Positions 24,872-34,012 of a stretch of 64,000 bases of DNA are shown here, piece by piece. The stretch is from NCBI GenBank assembly GCA_964242305.1, contig CAXTBB010000022.1:1-64000 (forward strand), read 5' to 3'. The position numbers and the translations under genes are program-made. This DNA comes from DATLGB01 sp964242305 (lineage in GTDB: Bacteria; Actinomycetota; Thermoleophilia; Solirubrobacterales; Solirubrobacteraceae). How positions within the stretch are numbered: the first letter of the stretch is position 1; every line of letters begins with the position of its first letter. Under the pieces are notes generated by a model. That model was not told the DNA's origin and searched no databases. It worked only from the letters and a program-made list of their open reading frames with translations.

Positions 24872-26323
24872 ATGGGCGACCCCCGAGGCTTCCTCAAGAT
24901 CCACCGCGTGGCGATGCCGGAACGGGACCCGCGCGAGCGCGTCGCCGACCACAAGGAGATCTTCGGCGTCCTGCCCGACCAGGAGCTCAAGGACCAGGGC
25001 GGTCGCTGCATGGACTGCGGGGTCCCCTTCTGCCACGACGGCTGCCCGCTCGGCAACCTGATCCCGGACTGGAACGACCTCGTCTACCGGGGCCGCTGGC
25101 GCGAGGCGATCGACGAGCTGCACGCCACCAACAACTTCCCCGAGTTCACCGGCCTGATCTGCCCGGCGCCGTGCGAGTCGGCCTGCGTCCTGGCCATCAA
25201 CGACGACCCGGTGATGATCAAGCAGGTCGAGTACGCGATCGTCCACCACGCCTGGGAGCAGGGCTGGATCGTCCCCGTCATTCCTGAGCGGCGGACCGGG
25301 CGCACGGTCGCCGTCGTCGGCTCCGGGCCGGCCGGCCTCGCCGCCGCCCAGCAGCTCAACCACGCCGGCCACGCCGTCGTCGTGTTCGAGAAGGACGAGG
25401 CCACGGGCGGGCTGCTGCGCTTCGGGGTGCCCGACGCGAAGCTCGAGAAGTGGATGATCGACCGCCGCGTCAAGGTGCTCGAGGAGGAGGGCGTCGAGGT
25501 CCGCTGCGGCGTCGACGTCGGGGTCGACCTGTCCGTCGAGGACCTGCGCGCCGAGTTCGACGCCGTGGTGATCGCCACCGGCGCGCGCGAGCCGCGCAGC
25601 GCCGGCATCGAGGGCGAGGACCTGATCGGCGTCCACGACGCGATGTCCTACCTCTACCAGCGCAACCGGGCCGTCGCGCGCGAAGAGGGCCGGGAGGCGC
25701 CGGACGTCCCGGAGGAGGCGGTCATCTCGGCCAAGGACCGCCACGTCGTCGTCGTCGGCGGCGGCGACACCGGCATGGACTGCGTGTCGAGCGCCAACCG
25801 CGAGGGCGCGGCCAGCGTGATGATGTACGACGTCTACCCCGCGCTCCCCGCCGCCGGCCGCTACCCCGACGCGCCCTGGCCCGAGCACCCGCGCCGCACG
25901 TCCTCCACCTACGCGCTCGACGAGCCCGGCCCCGAGCGCCGCTTCGGCACCCGCGTGCAGCGCATCGTCGGCCAGGACGGCCGCGTCGTCGCCGTCGAGG
26001 GCGACGAGGTGACCGGCACCTCGTCGCGCGACCTGCGCCCCGTCCCCGGCACCGAGTTCACCGGCAAGGCCGACCTGATCCTGATCGCGATCGGCTTCAC
26101 CCAGCCCCACCACGCGGGCCTGCTCGACGACCTCGGGCTTGCCTATGACGCACGCGGCAACGTCAAGGCGCCCACCTTCGCGTCGTCGGTGGACGGCGTC
26201 TTCGCGTGCGGGGACGTCCGGGTCGGCGCGTCGCTGGTGGTCACGGCGATCGCCGAGGGCCGCCGCTGCGCGCGCGTCGTCGAGCGGTACCTCGCCGAAG
26301 CGCCCGCGCTGGCCGCCCAGTAG
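24872..26323 (+). CDS. gltD: Glutamate synthase small subunit (NADPH-dependent)
   Basis: This 483-residue protein has the GltD architecture. N-terminal cysteines form two iron-sulfur clusters: C46, C49, C54, C58 (CMDCGVPFCHDGC) and C97, C101, C105 (CPAPCESAC). Two Rossmann domains follow: the FAD site VAVVGSGPAGLAAAQQL and the NADPH site VVVVGGGDTGMDC. It ends with the FAD-binding GVFACGDVR. It passes electrons from NADPH to GltB to make glutamate from glutamine and 2-oxoglutarate. The large subunit gltB is not in the window. Its start ATG at 24872 is close to the conserved GFLKIHR. Confidence 0.93.
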   Translation: MGDPRGFLKIHRVAMPERDPRERVADHKEIFGVLPDQELKDQGGRCMDCGVPFCHDGCPLGNLIPDWNDLVYRGRWREAIDELHATNNFPEFTGLICPAPCESACVLAINDDPVMIKQVEYAIVHHAWEQGWIVPVIPERRTGRTVAVVGSGPAGLAAAQQLNHAGHAVVVFEKDEATGGLLRFGVPDAKLEKWMIDRRVKVLEEEGVEVRCGVDVGVDLSVEDLRAEFDAVVIATGAREPRSAGIEGEDLIGVHDAMSYLYQRNRAVAREEGREAPDVPEEAVISAKDRHVVVVGGGDTGMDCVSSANREGAASVMMYDVYPALPAAGRYPDAPWPEHPRRTSSTYALDEPGPERRFGTRVQRIVGQDGRVVAVEGDEVTGTSSRDLRPVPGTEFTGKADLILIAIGFTQPHHAGLLDDLGLAYDARGNVKAPTFASSVDGVFACGDVRVGASLVVTAIAEGRRCARVVERYLAEAPALAAQ

Positions 26324-26325
26324 CG

Positions 26326-27167
26326 CGATCAGGTCCGTCGCCTCCGGGACGTTGTGGCGTGCCCAGCGAGCCGGCGTTCCGTCGTGGAGCCGGTCGCGGG
26401 TGTCGAGTGGGGCGCCGTGCGCGACGAGCGAGCGGGCCGTCTAGAGGTGCCCCTGCGACGCCGCCCAGTGCAGCGGCGTGAGGCCGTAGAGCGGCGCGCG
26501 GGCCGGGTCGGCGCCGTGATCGAGGAGCTCTTCGCAGGTCGCGGTGCGCCCGAGGTGGGCGGCCAGGGAGAGCGCCTCGGCGAGCACGTCCGCGGTGTCG
26601 TCCTCGATCGAGCGTCCCGGCCAGCCGATGTCGGTGAAGTCCGGCCGGTACACCGCCGCCGCCGGGCGCAGACCGCCGCCGTCGTCGAACCAGCCCGCCA
26701 GCGGGACGCCGGCGGGCGCGGCGAGCACGAACGCGTCGGGCTGGACGCCGGTCCGGGCGACGAGGACGTCGGCGGCGGCGCGACTGCCGTGGAAGGCGGC
26801 GCTCGCTGCGCCGTCGCCACCATCAGCTTCCAGGGCGGCTCGGCCGGCAGGCGGCTGTAGTGCGTGTCGCGATGGCGGTCCGTCGTCTCCGCCAGCTCGT
26901 CCCACTCGGCGTAGACCTCGCGCCCGAACGCGCCGACGCGATCCACCGGGCGCGCCGCCCCTTCAGCCTCGACCGCACGCTTGAACGCAGGCCACGACCG
27001 GTGGCCGTGCTCGCACGCGATCACGTGAAGGGCATCGGCGAGCACGAACCGCTCGTGGTCTGCTCCGGCCCGGGTGCGGTCTCCAGCTCGATACGCCTCC
27101 AGGAGCGCCCTGGCTCCCGGCGGTAGCGATCCACGCCCTTCGCCTCCAGCTCGTGGTGCAGGTCCAC
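26326..27167 (-). pseudogene. Decayed ankyrin-repeat-type gene
   Basis: Translated pieces in different frames line up as one protein: ADVDLHHELEAKGVDRYRREPG, then ARALLEAYRAGDRTRAGAD and LADALHVIACEHGHRSWPAF (about 27120 down to 26825), then SAAFHGSRAAADVLVARTGV (down to 26441), then DGPLVAHGAPLDTRDRLHDG (to about 26330). The joins need frameshifts at about 27105-27125 and 26800-26825 and another near 26430. A TAG stop at 26441-26443 replaces what is probably a GAG codon (CACCTCTAG). The repeat-like LYGLTPLHWAASQGHL segment is a typical ankyrin helix pair. It begins at GTG 27167, overlapping the methyltransferase stop. The function is lost. Confidence 0.75.
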
Positions 27168-27168
27168 G

Positions 27169-27954
27169 TCAGCGCTTGCGGCCGGCAGCGATGAGCACGC
27201 TGCCGGGGAAGCCGTCGGCGGCCCGGATCGGGGCGCCCTTCGCGAGGGCGCGATCGCGGATCGAGTCCCGCACCTCAGGCTCCAGGCCGGCCAGCGCCTG
27301 CGCGAGCGGGCCCGCAAGCCGCGGCACCCGGTCCCACCACTCGTCGAGTGACACCGCCATCGGGGCCGCGACGGTCTCGACCGTGACGTCGTCGAGACCG
27401 CCGTCGCGGAACGCGGCGGCCAGGACGTCCGGGTCATCGAGACTGAACGGGCCGGCGACGCCCGGCGGCGGGAACGGGACGCCGAACTGCTCGCCGACCG
27501 CATCGAGGATCGCCCCGAGCCATGGGTTCGCGTCGCGCCGATCCCAGACCATCGCGGCGTAGCGACCGCCTGGGACCAGCACGCGCGCCGCTTCCCGGAC
27601 CGCGTCCGCAGCCGGGTCGGCGAACATCAGGCCGTGGCGTGAGACGACGGCGTCGAAGGTCCCGTCGCGCAGATCGAGCGCGCTCTGATCGCTGACGACG
27701 GTCTGCGCACCCGGCGCACGTTCGGCCGCGGTGGCGACCATCGCCTGCGAGACGTCGGAGAACGTGACCGTTGCGCCCCGCTCCGCGGCGGCGATGCCCG
27801 CGCCACCCGGCCCGCAGGCGATCTCGAGCACCACGCTCCCCGCCTCGATGGCGGCGGCGTCGAGCAGCCGGGCGGTCGGACCGGCGAGATGGTGGTCGAC
27901 GAACTCGGCGTTCTGCCGCCACCCCGAGGCGGCGGCCTCCCACATCTCGGACAT
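27169..27954 (-). CDS. Class I SAM-dependent methyltransferase
   Basis: The 261-residue protein has the Rossmann-like SAM-binding motif VVLEIACGPGGAGIAAAE followed by the acidic motif II (TFSDVSQAMVATAA) and VLVPGGRYAAMVWD. This is the UbiE/COQ5-like layout of small-molecule methyltransferases. The substrate is unknown. The start ATG at 27954 overlaps the RDD stop by one base, so it is coupled to that membrane gene. The decayed ankyrin gene starts 2 nt away at the other end. Confidence 0.85.
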   Translation of the reverse strand: MSEMWEAAASGWRQNAEFVDHHLAGPTARLLDAAAIEAGSVVLEIACGPGGAGIAAAERGATVTFSDVSQAMVATAAERAPGAQTVVSDQSALDLRDGTFDAVVSRHGLMFADPAADAVREAARVLVPGGRYAAMVWDRRDANPWLGAILDAVGEQFGVPFPPPGVAGPFSLDDPDVLAAAFRDGGLDDVTVETVAAPMAVSLDEWWDRVPRLAGPLAQALAGLEPEVRDSIRDRALAKGAPIRAADGFPGSVLIAAGRKR

Positions 27955-28658
27955 CAGTCGCGCGACGCTATCAAAGCCTCGAGGAAGGCCTCCGAGGACT
28001 GGGTCGGCGCGCCGGCGACCTTGGTGCGCAGGCGGCCGGCGAGCTGGTCGGCGAGGGCGGCGCGGGCGCCCGGGTTGAGCGTCTCGCGACGGCCGAGGAA
28101 GGAGCGGACGACGGACAGGTCCTCGGCGGTGACGCCGGACGTGTCCCAACCGTAGGTGCGCTCGGCGGCGACCGAGGGGTCTGGCCCCGGAGTCGCGCGG
28201 CGCTCGCGGACGACGAGCGTGCCGGCGGCGAGGTCGCCGAGGCGCTGGTTGTGGCGGGTGACGAAGATGGCGATCATGGCGATGCCGTAGACGCCGGGCA
28301 GGATGTCGATGAGCCGCAGGACGTTGCGGATCGCCGACGTCACGAAGGTGACGGGCGCGCCGCTGTCGGTGACCACGCGCAGCCCGGCGGCGCGCTTGCC
28401 GGGGGTGCGGCCGGCCGCGCGGACCTCGAAGAGGACGTCGTAGCCGAACAGCAGCAGGAAGGCGCCGACGGACAGCACGAGGGCGAGGACGCCACCGTCC
28501 AGCACCGCCGACGCGAGCAGCAGCCCGACCACCGCGACCACGGCGAGGATGAGGAGATCGAGCAGCGTGGCCAGGAAGCGCGAGCCGATGCCGGCCAGCT
28601 GCAGGTCGACGTCGATCCCCTCGGGCGTCGTGATGGTCAGGAAGTCGCCATGCTGCAC
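27954..28658 (-). CDS. RDD-family membrane protein
   Basis: The 234-residue protein has the RDD motif region (GSRFLATLLDLLILAVVAVV), two to three further membrane segments and the GKRAAGLRVV segment typical of this domain. A cytosolic C-terminal tail of about 85 residues follows and is charged. RDD proteins are thought to be membrane transporters or scaffolds. The start is the GTG at 28658, nine bases inside the start region of the divergent SpoIIM gene. It is one of the members of the MoxR/DUF58 gene cluster. Confidence 0.85.
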   Translation of the reverse strand: MQHGDFLTITTPEGIDVDLQLAGIGSRFLATLLDLLILAVVAVVGLLLASAVLDGGVLALVLSVGAFLLLFGYDVLFEVRAAGRTPGKRAAGLRVVTDSGAPVTFVTSAIRNVLRLIDILPGVYGIAMIAIFVTRHNQRLGDLAAGTLVVRERRATPGPDPSVAAERTYGWDTSGVTAEDLSVVRSFLGRRETLNPGARAALADQLAGRLRTKVAGAPTQSSEAFLEALIASRD

Positions 28659-29624
28659 GGTGTGCAACGTACGCGTTTCGTGGCCGACCGCGAGCCGAGC
28701 TGGCAGGAGCTCGACGAGCTGCTGACACGCGCGAACGGCAAGCCGGAGCGGCTCGGTGTCGACGGCGTGCGGCGGCTCGGCACCCTCTACCGGGCGGCGG
28801 CGGCCGACCTTGGCGTGGCCCGGCGCGCGTACCCGGGCGACGGGATGACCGTGCGCCTGCACGACCTCGTGGCGCGTGGACGCCAGGCCGTCTACTCGCA
28901 CCAGTCGCGCCGCGCGTCGGTGTGGGAGTTCCTGAGCCGCGGCTACTGGCAGCGGCTTCGCGAGCGGCCGGGCCTGCTGGCCACCGCGGCCATCCTGCTG
29001 CTCGTCCCCGCCGTGCTGGCCTGGATCTGGGGCGTGACCGACCCTGGCGCGGCGCTCGGCGTCGTCCCCGGCGGCTTCCGCAACCGCGGCGGCGACCCCG
29101 TGGCGGGGTCGCTGTCGACCAGCGACGAGGCGGGCTTCGCCGGCGAGATCTTCACCAACAACATCCGGGTGACCTTCGCGGCGGTGGCGGCGGGGATCAC
29201 GCTCGGGATCGGGTCGGCGGCGCTGGCGATCTACAACGGCGTCATGCTCGGCGCGCTCGGCGGCATCTCCCAGCACGACGAGGTCGGCACGCGCTTCGTG
29301 TCGCTCGTCGTCGCCCACGGCGTGCTCGAGCTGTCCTGCATCATCGTGGCGACGATGGCCGGGCTGCGCATCGGCTTCGCGATCATCGACCCCGGCCGCC
29401 GCACCCGATTGGACGCGCTGCGGGCGGAGGCGCGGCCGGCGATGGAGATCGTGCTCGGGACGATGCCGTGGCTCGTGGTCGCGGGGTTGGTCGAGGGGTT
29501 CTTCACCGGGTCGGCGCCGTCGCTCGTGCCCGCGGTGATCCTCGGCGTGGCGCTCGGCGGCGTCTACTGGGGGCTCTTCGCGGTCAGAGGCGGGCCCGCG
29601 CCTTCGCCCGCAGGTACGCGCTGA
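28650..29624 (+). CDS. SpoIIM-like (stage II sporulation M) membrane protein
   Basis: This 324-residue protein has an N-terminal soluble helical region (REPSWQELDELLTRANGK, then YRAAAADLGVARRAYPGD) followed by five hydrophobic segments starting GLLATAAILLLVPAVLAWI. That is the SpoIIM domain layout found in actinobacterial MoxR-DUF58 clusters. It probably has a membrane role in cell-envelope stress or wall remodelling. The ATG at 28650 (MLHGVQRT) overlaps the RDD GTG on the opposite strand by 9 nt; a GTG at 28680 (VADREPSW) is an alternative that would remove the clash. It overlaps the DUF58 gene by 41 nt at the 3' end. Confidence 0.82.
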   Translation: MLHGVQRTRFVADREPSWQELDELLTRANGKPERLGVDGVRRLGTLYRAAAADLGVARRAYPGDGMTVRLHDLVARGRQAVYSHQSRRASVWEFLSRGYWQRLRERPGLLATAAILLLVPAVLAWIWGVTDPGAALGVVPGGFRNRGGDPVAGSLSTSDEAGFAGEIFTNNIRVTFAAVAAGITLGIGSAALAIYNGVMLGALGGISQHDEVGTRFVSLVVAHGVLELSCIIVATMAGLRIGFAIIDPGRRTRLDALRAEARPAMEIVLGTMPWLVVAGLVEGFFTGSAPSLVPAVILGVALGGVYWGLFAVRGGPAPSPAGTR

Positions 29625-30780
29625 CGCACGCCGCCGGGAGGCGTGCCGGCGGCGCCTGCAGCGTCTCCGCGCCCGCGCGGGTGAGCAGGGCGGCGGCGCG
29701 GTCGCGGGCGGCGAGGACGTCGAGCGCGGCGGCGGCCGCGTAGGGCTCGGAGCCCTGCGCGCGGTCCTCGAGGTCCGGGTCAGCAGCGGAGGCGACGATC
29801 ATCGCGTGGCGCCGCGCGAGCACCGGGACGGCGTCGGCCAGCGGGCGGGCGGCGGTCTCCTCCACGAGGTCGGTCAGGACGACGATGAGCGCCCGCTTGC
29901 CGCCGGCGACGGCCTGGAAGGCGCGCGCGTAGTCGGGCTCCTCGCCGCTGGGCTCGAGGTCGAAGATCGCCTCGGCGACGGCGCGGCCGCCACCCCGCCG
30001 GGGCGGGAGGTGACGGCGGACGGCGCCGTCGAACGCGAGCACGCCGCAGCGGTCGCCGAGCACGTCGGCCACGGCCGCGACGGCCACCGCGGCGTCGACG
30101 GCGATGTCCACGCGGGTGGCGTCCCCGAGCGGCGCGGCCATCAGGCGGCCGGCGTCGAGGAGGATGAGCACCTCGCGCTCCTGCTCGACGCGGTAGGTGT
30201 TGCTCATCGGCCGGCCGGCGCGCTGGGTGGCCGCCCAGTTGATCGCGCGGGAGTCGTCCCCGGGGACGTAGTCGCGGATCGCCTCGAAGTCGGTGCCGAG
30301 GCCGAGCGGGCCGCGCGGGCGGTGGCCGGGCTCTCGGAGCCGTCCCTGGCGGACGGCGAGCGCGAGGCGGCGGGCGCCCGGCAGGTCCGGATAGACCCGG
30401 ATCTCCTCCGTGTCCCCCGGGGCGTGGTCCCAGCGGCCCAGGCGCAGCGGGCCGGTGCGGCGGATCGCCGGCGGCGGGACGAGGTGGCGCCCCCGCCGGC
30501 TGGCGATGAGCTCGCCGGCATTGAGGGAGAGGTCCGGGGGGAGCGGTTGATGCACCGCCGCCGAGACGTCGGTGGTCAGCGCGTACGGCGCGGGGCGGCC
30601 GCGGGCGAGCGTCTTGGGCAGCGTGCGGCGGATGCGGGGTTCCGTCCTCACCGACCGCGCGTCCATTACCGCCGCGGCGATCAGCGCGACCGCCGCGAGC
30701 CCGCCGAGGATCGGCCCGACCACGATCGTCGCCAGCGCCACGCCGGCGACGAGGAACGCCAGCCGCGGCGCCGGACTCAC
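29584..30780 (-). CDS. DUF58 domain protein
   Basis: The 398-residue protein has two N-terminal membrane segments (APRLAFLVAGVALATIVVGP, then LGGLAAVALIAAAVM) and the DUF58 core: the pattern DFEAIRDYVPGDDSRAINWAATQRAGRPMSNTYRVEQE, read in part, and the vWA-like segment EREVLILLDAGRLM. DUF58 proteins accompany MoxR ATPases and often bind metals through a vWA-type fold. Its start lies 47 nt downstream of the MoxR stop. It is convergent with SpoIIM. Role: probably assembly or maturation of an envelope complex, by analogy. Confidence 0.85.
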   Translation of the reverse strand: MSPAPRLAFLVAGVALATIVVGPILGGLAAVALIAAAVMDARSVRTEPRIRRTLPKTLARGRPAPYALTTDVSAAVHQPLPPDLSLNAGELIASRRGRHLVPPPAIRRTGPLRLGRWDHAPGDTEEIRVYPDLPGARRLALAVRQGRLREPGHRPRGPLGLGTDFEAIRDYVPGDDSRAINWAATQRAGRPMSNTYRVEQEREVLILLDAGRLMAAPLGDATRVDIAVDAAVAVAAVADVLGDRCGVLAFDGAVRRHLPPRRGGGRAVAEAIFDLEPSGEEPDYARAFQAVAGGKRALIVVLTDLVEETAARPLADAVPVLARRHAMIVASAADPDLEDRAQGSEPYAAAAALDVLAARDRAAALLTRAGAETLQAPPARLPAACVSAYLRAKARARL

Positions 30781-30826
30781 GTTGCGTGCGACCTAAGGGT
30801 CGCCATGGCAACCCTTTGATCGCATC

Positions 30827-31756
30827 TCATCGGGGGACGGGGACCTCGTTGAGGGCGGTGCGGACGGCGTCGACGGGGCGGAAGCGGTCGAGTTCGGCCT
30901 CCGGCGTCAGCACGAGGCGGTGGGCGAGGACGGACGGGGCCATGCGGCTGACGTCGTCGGGGGTGACGAAGTCGCGCCCGGCCAGCCGCGCGGCCGCCTT
31001 CGCCGCCCCGAGCAGGTGGGTGGCGGCGCGCGGGGAGGCGCCCAGGGTGACCGACGGCAGCGCGCGGGTGCGCCGGACGACGGCGACGATGTAGCGGGCG
31101 ACCTCGTCGGTGACCCGGGTGGCGTCGACGCCGGCGCGGGCGTCCAGCAGGGCCCGCGCGCTCGTGACCGGCTGGACGTCCTCGACGCGGCCGGGGCCGA
31201 CGCCCGAGCGCGACAGGCCGAGCATGGCCAGCTCGTCGCCCTCGCTCGGGTAGCCGACGTCGACCTTGACCAGGAAGCGGTCGAGCTGTGCCTCCGGCAG
31301 CGGGTAGGTGCCCTCGTACTCGATCGGGTTCTGGGTGGCGACGACCAGGAACGGGTCGGGCAGCGCACGCGGACGCCCGTCGACGGAGACCTGGCGCTCC
31401 TGCATCGCCTCCAGCAGCGCGGCCTGGGTCTTCGGCGGCGTCCGGTTGATCTCGTCGGCGAGCAAGACGTTGGTGAAGACGGGGCCCTCGTTGAAGACGA
31501 GCTCGCCGCCGCGCAGCGTCATCGTCCCCGTCAGGTCCGATGGCAGCATGTCCGGCGTGAACTGGACCCGGCGGAAGTCGACGCCCAGCGCGCGCGCCAC
31601 CGCACCGGCCATCAGCGTCTTCGCCACACCGGGAGGACCCTCGAGCAGGACGTGACCACCGAGCGCCGCGGCGGCGAGCAGCGCCGCCACTGCCTCCGGC
31701 TGACCGACGACCACCTTGCCGACCTCGCCCGCCACCGCGTCATGGAGATCCTTCAT
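30827..31756 (-). CDS. MoxR-family AAA+ ATPase
   Basis: The 309-residue protein has Walker A in LLEGPPGVAKTLMA, Walker B in VLLADEINRTPPKTQAALLEAM, sensor 1 in VVATQNPIEYEGTYPLPEAQL and a C-terminal helical lid. This is the MoxR signature. MoxR ATPases act as chaperones that insert cofactors or remodel vWA proteins, here probably the DUF58 partner downstream. I prefer the ATG at 31756 (MKDLHDAV) over an upstream start 11 codons earlier. The metallo-beta-lactamase gene lies divergently upstream. Confidence 0.92.
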   Translation of the reverse strand: MKDLHDAVAGEVGKVVVGQPEAVAALLAAAALGGHVLLEGPPGVAKTLMAGAVARALGVDFRRVQFTPDMLPSDLTGTMTLRGGELVFNEGPVFTNVLLADEINRTPPKTQAALLEAMQERQVSVDGRPRALPDPFLVVATQNPIEYEGTYPLPEAQLDRFLVKVDVGYPSEGDELAMLGLSRSGVGPGRVEDVQPVTSARALLDARAGVDATRVTDEVARYIVAVVRRTRALPSVTLGASPRAATHLLGAAKAAARLAGRDFVTPDDVSRMAPSVLAHRLVLTPEAELDRFRPVDAVRTALNEVPVPR

Positions 31757-31816
31757 GCGCGCATCATGGCGAACCGCCTCGCCGGTCACCCTGCCGGCTG
31801 CCTATAACGGAGCGTC

Positions 31817-32614
31817 GTGAGGATCCGCTGGCTGCCGGGCGGGACGGTGCGCGTCAAGGACGCGTTCCTGCACCCGCGACCGGGCGTCCGCCGCCGGTTG
31901 GACCTGCTCCTGCCCGGTGCGTGGTCGGAGCCGCTGCCGATCGGCGTGTGGCTGATCGAGCACGACGACGAGCGCATCCTGGTCGACGCCGGCGAGCTCG
32001 CCGATCCCAAGGACGCTCCGTTCGCCCGTCACCGCGTCACGGCCGAGGACGAGCTCCCCGCCGTCCTGGGCGCCGTCGGTTCGACGCCCGCCGACATCAC
32101 CACCGCGGTGTTGACGCACCTGCACCCCGACCACTACCGGGGTGCCGTCCACCTCACGAGGCCCGCGCTCGTCAGCGGCACTGAGTGGGCCGATGCGACC
32201 TCGCGGCGCGGGCGCGTCATCCAGCGCCTGAGCGGTGCGCCGCTCCCCGAGTCGATCCGGCGGGTTGCGTTGGAAGACGGCCCCTTCGGCGCCTTCGCCG
32301 CGAGCCGCCGCCTGACCGCCGACGGCCGTGTGGTGGCGGTGTCCACACCCGGGCACACGCGCGGTCACGTGTCGATCATCGCCGTCGACGACGAGGACCG
32401 TCACATCCTGCTGGCCGGCGACGCGACGGACACCCTCGAGCAACTGCACGCGCGGCGAGCCGACGCCATCACGCCCGATCCGGGCCTGCAGGTCGAGACG
32501 ATCGATCGCATCCTCGCCCACGCCGCGCAGCACCCCACCGTCTATCTCCCGACGCACGACCCCGGCGCCGTCGCCCGCCTCGAAGCGAAGACGCTCGTCA
32601 CCCCTCGACAGTGA
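31817..32614 (+). CDS. Metallo-beta-lactamase-fold hydrolase (lactonase-like)
   Basis: The 265-residue protein contains the zinc-binding motif HLHPDH, then TPGHTRGH (third His), LLAGDATD (bridging Asp) and PTHDP (last His), in the order and spacing of the AttM/AiiA N-acyl-homoserine lactone lactonase branch. The reaction could be lactone or ester hydrolysis; quorum quenching is only possible, not shown. It is oriented opposite to, and lies between, the DUF4350 and MoxR genes, which are otherwise a conserved unit. The GTG at 31817 was chosen for the conserved basic start. It overlaps DUF4350 by 17 nt. Confidence 0.8.
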   Translation: MRIRWLPGGTVRVKDAFLHPRPGVRRRLDLLLPGAWSEPLPIGVWLIEHDDERILVDAGELADPKDAPFARHRVTAEDELPAVLGAVGSTPADITTAVLTHLHPDHYRGAVHLTRPALVSGTEWADATSRRGRVIQRLSGAPLPESIRRVALEDGPFGAFAASRRLTADGRVVAVSTPGHTRGHVSIIAVDDEDRHILLAGDATDTLEQLHARRADAITPDPGLQVETIDRILAHAAQHPTVYLPTHDPGAVARLEAKTLVTPRQ

Positions 32615-33437
32615 GCGGCGGCTCGGGCGCCGGAGGCGGTTCCCCCGTCCGGGCCAGCAGCGCGCCCATGGCGTCGACGTACTCGACCCGCCGCGGCGGG
32701 AGCGGGCGCGCGCCGGCCTCGACCGGCCCGAAGCGCTTGCCGCGCGCGAGCCCGTAGAGCAGCGCGGCGGCGAGCAGGATCGCCAGCGCGCCCTTGGCCC
32801 CGTCGGGCAGCGCGGCCAGCCCGCGCGCCGTGCCGTAGCCATGCGCGGACTCGGCGAAGATGAGCGGGCTCCCGCCGCCCCCGGCGAGGTCGAGCGCGAA
32901 CGCGGCGTTGTCGGCGTCCGCGAGCCGGCGGTTCTGGAGCGGGGAGGCGTCGGCGAGCAGGGTGAGGCTGCCGCGCTGGACGACGAGCCCGCCCGGGGAC
33001 CACGCGCCGCGGCCCGCGCCCACGAGGCGCCGGTCCCCGACGGTCGCCGTCCGCGGACCGGTGGCGGACCACTGCAGGCCGGGGTCGAGCACGTCCAGCC
33101 ACCGCTGCGGACGGCGCCCGCCGGCGACGACGTGGCCGGACCCCGCCGCGTAGTCGCGCAGCGCGCGGGCGTCGGCGCGCGACATCGTGGGCACGTCGAG
33201 CGCGACCACCGTCCCGCCCGCCGGCAGGGTCGCGTTGCGCAGCCGCCGGCGCAGCGCGATCACCGGCACGCCGTTGCGCTTGGCCAGCTCGGCCCAGGCC
33301 GCGAAGCCCCGCGGGGTGGTGGCCAGGGACGACGAGGGGTGGCCGGACGGTCCCGGCGCGAGCGTGTCCACCAGCCAGAAGACGGCGTTGACCGCCACGA
33401 CCGCCCCGGCGATCCACAGCAGCGTCCGCCGGCTCAC
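32598..33437 (-). CDS. DUF4350-type membrane protein
   Basis: The 279-residue protein has an N-terminal membrane anchor (TLLWIAGAVVAVNAVFWLVD), a soluble body (starting SSLATTPRGFAAWAELAKRNGV, a feature of DUF4350), and a C-terminal hydrophobic helix (GALAILLAAALLYGLARG) followed by a charged tail. The body has a beta-sheet-rich GATase-like layout seen in the family (VVALDVPTMSRADARALRDYA). The molecular function is unknown; it consistently sits with MoxR and DUF58. Its ATG overlaps the DUF4129 stop by 4 nt. Confidence 0.75.
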   Translation of the reverse strand: MSRRTLLWIAGAVVAVNAVFWLVDTLAPGPSGHPSSSLATTPRGFAAWAELAKRNGVPVIALRRRLRNATLPAGGTVVALDVPTMSRADARALRDYAAGSGHVVAGGRRPQRWLDVLDPGLQWSATGPRTATVGDRRLVGAGRGAWSPGGLVVQRGSLTLLADASPLQNRRLADADNAAFALDLAGGGGSPLIFAESAHGYGTARGLAALPDGAKGALAILLAAALLYGLARGKRFGPVEAGARPLPPRRVEYVDAMGALLARTGEPPPAPEPPLTVEG

Positions 33438-34012
33438 CGCAGCACCTCGCGCCAGCCGTCCCGCGCGACCTCGGCGTCCCGCTCGTGCGCTTCGCGACCG
33501 CCGTAGGCGATCTCGTCGTGATCGGTGCCGATGCGATCGAAGACGGGATCGTGCAGGGTGGCGGCGATGGCGCCGGTGGTCTGCGCCTCGGGCACGTCGA
33601 GGTCGAGCCGCGCCACGCCGGCGCGGAAGCGCAGGCGCACCGCGCGCTCGAAGTCGCCGGCCCGCTCGGCAGCGTCCGCCTCGTGCTCGAGGTCGCGGGG
33701 ATCGACGGCGCGCTCGGCCTCCGCGCGCGCCTCGGCCGACGCGCGCGCCCGCCGCCGGATCGCCGACCGCGACACCAGCACCGCGGCCACCGCGACCGCG
33801 ATCGCCAGCAGGATCCAGACAACCCAGCCACCGCCCGGGAGCGCCCCGTCCAAACCGTCGAACACGCCGCTGAACCAGTTCCCGACGTCGTCGATGCGGT
33901 TCCCGATCCAGTCCAGCGTCCCCTTGAACGGCCGCGGCACAGAGGCATCGTGATAGCGGCTGCCCGACAGGATCTCGCGCGCCTGCTCGCGCGCGCCGGC
34001 GGCGTCAGCCAC
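33434..34012 (-). CDS. DUF4129-type protein (membrane-anchored)
   Basis: The 192-residue protein has one membrane segment (GWVVWILLAIAVAVAAVLV) in the middle, preceded by a soluble stretch with SRYHDASVPRPF and followed by a C-terminal cytosolic helical domain (EADAAERAGDFERAVRLRFRAG) and TGAIAATLHDPVFDRIGTDHD, matching DUF4129. It is short; the longer family members carry more membrane helices. The start GTG at 34012 overlaps the upstream gene by 8 nt. It is part of the MoxR/DUF58 neighbourhood and probably a subunit of an envelope complex. Confidence 0.8.
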   Translation of the reverse strand: MADAAGAREQAREILSGSRYHDASVPRPFKGTLDWIGNRIDDVGNWFSGVFDGLDGALPGGGWVVWILLAIAVAVAAVLVSRSAIRRRARASAEARAEAERAVDPRDLEHEADAAERAGDFERAVRLRFRAGVARLDLDVPEAQTTGAIAATLHDPVFDRIGTDHDEIAYGGREAHERDAEVARDGWREVLR

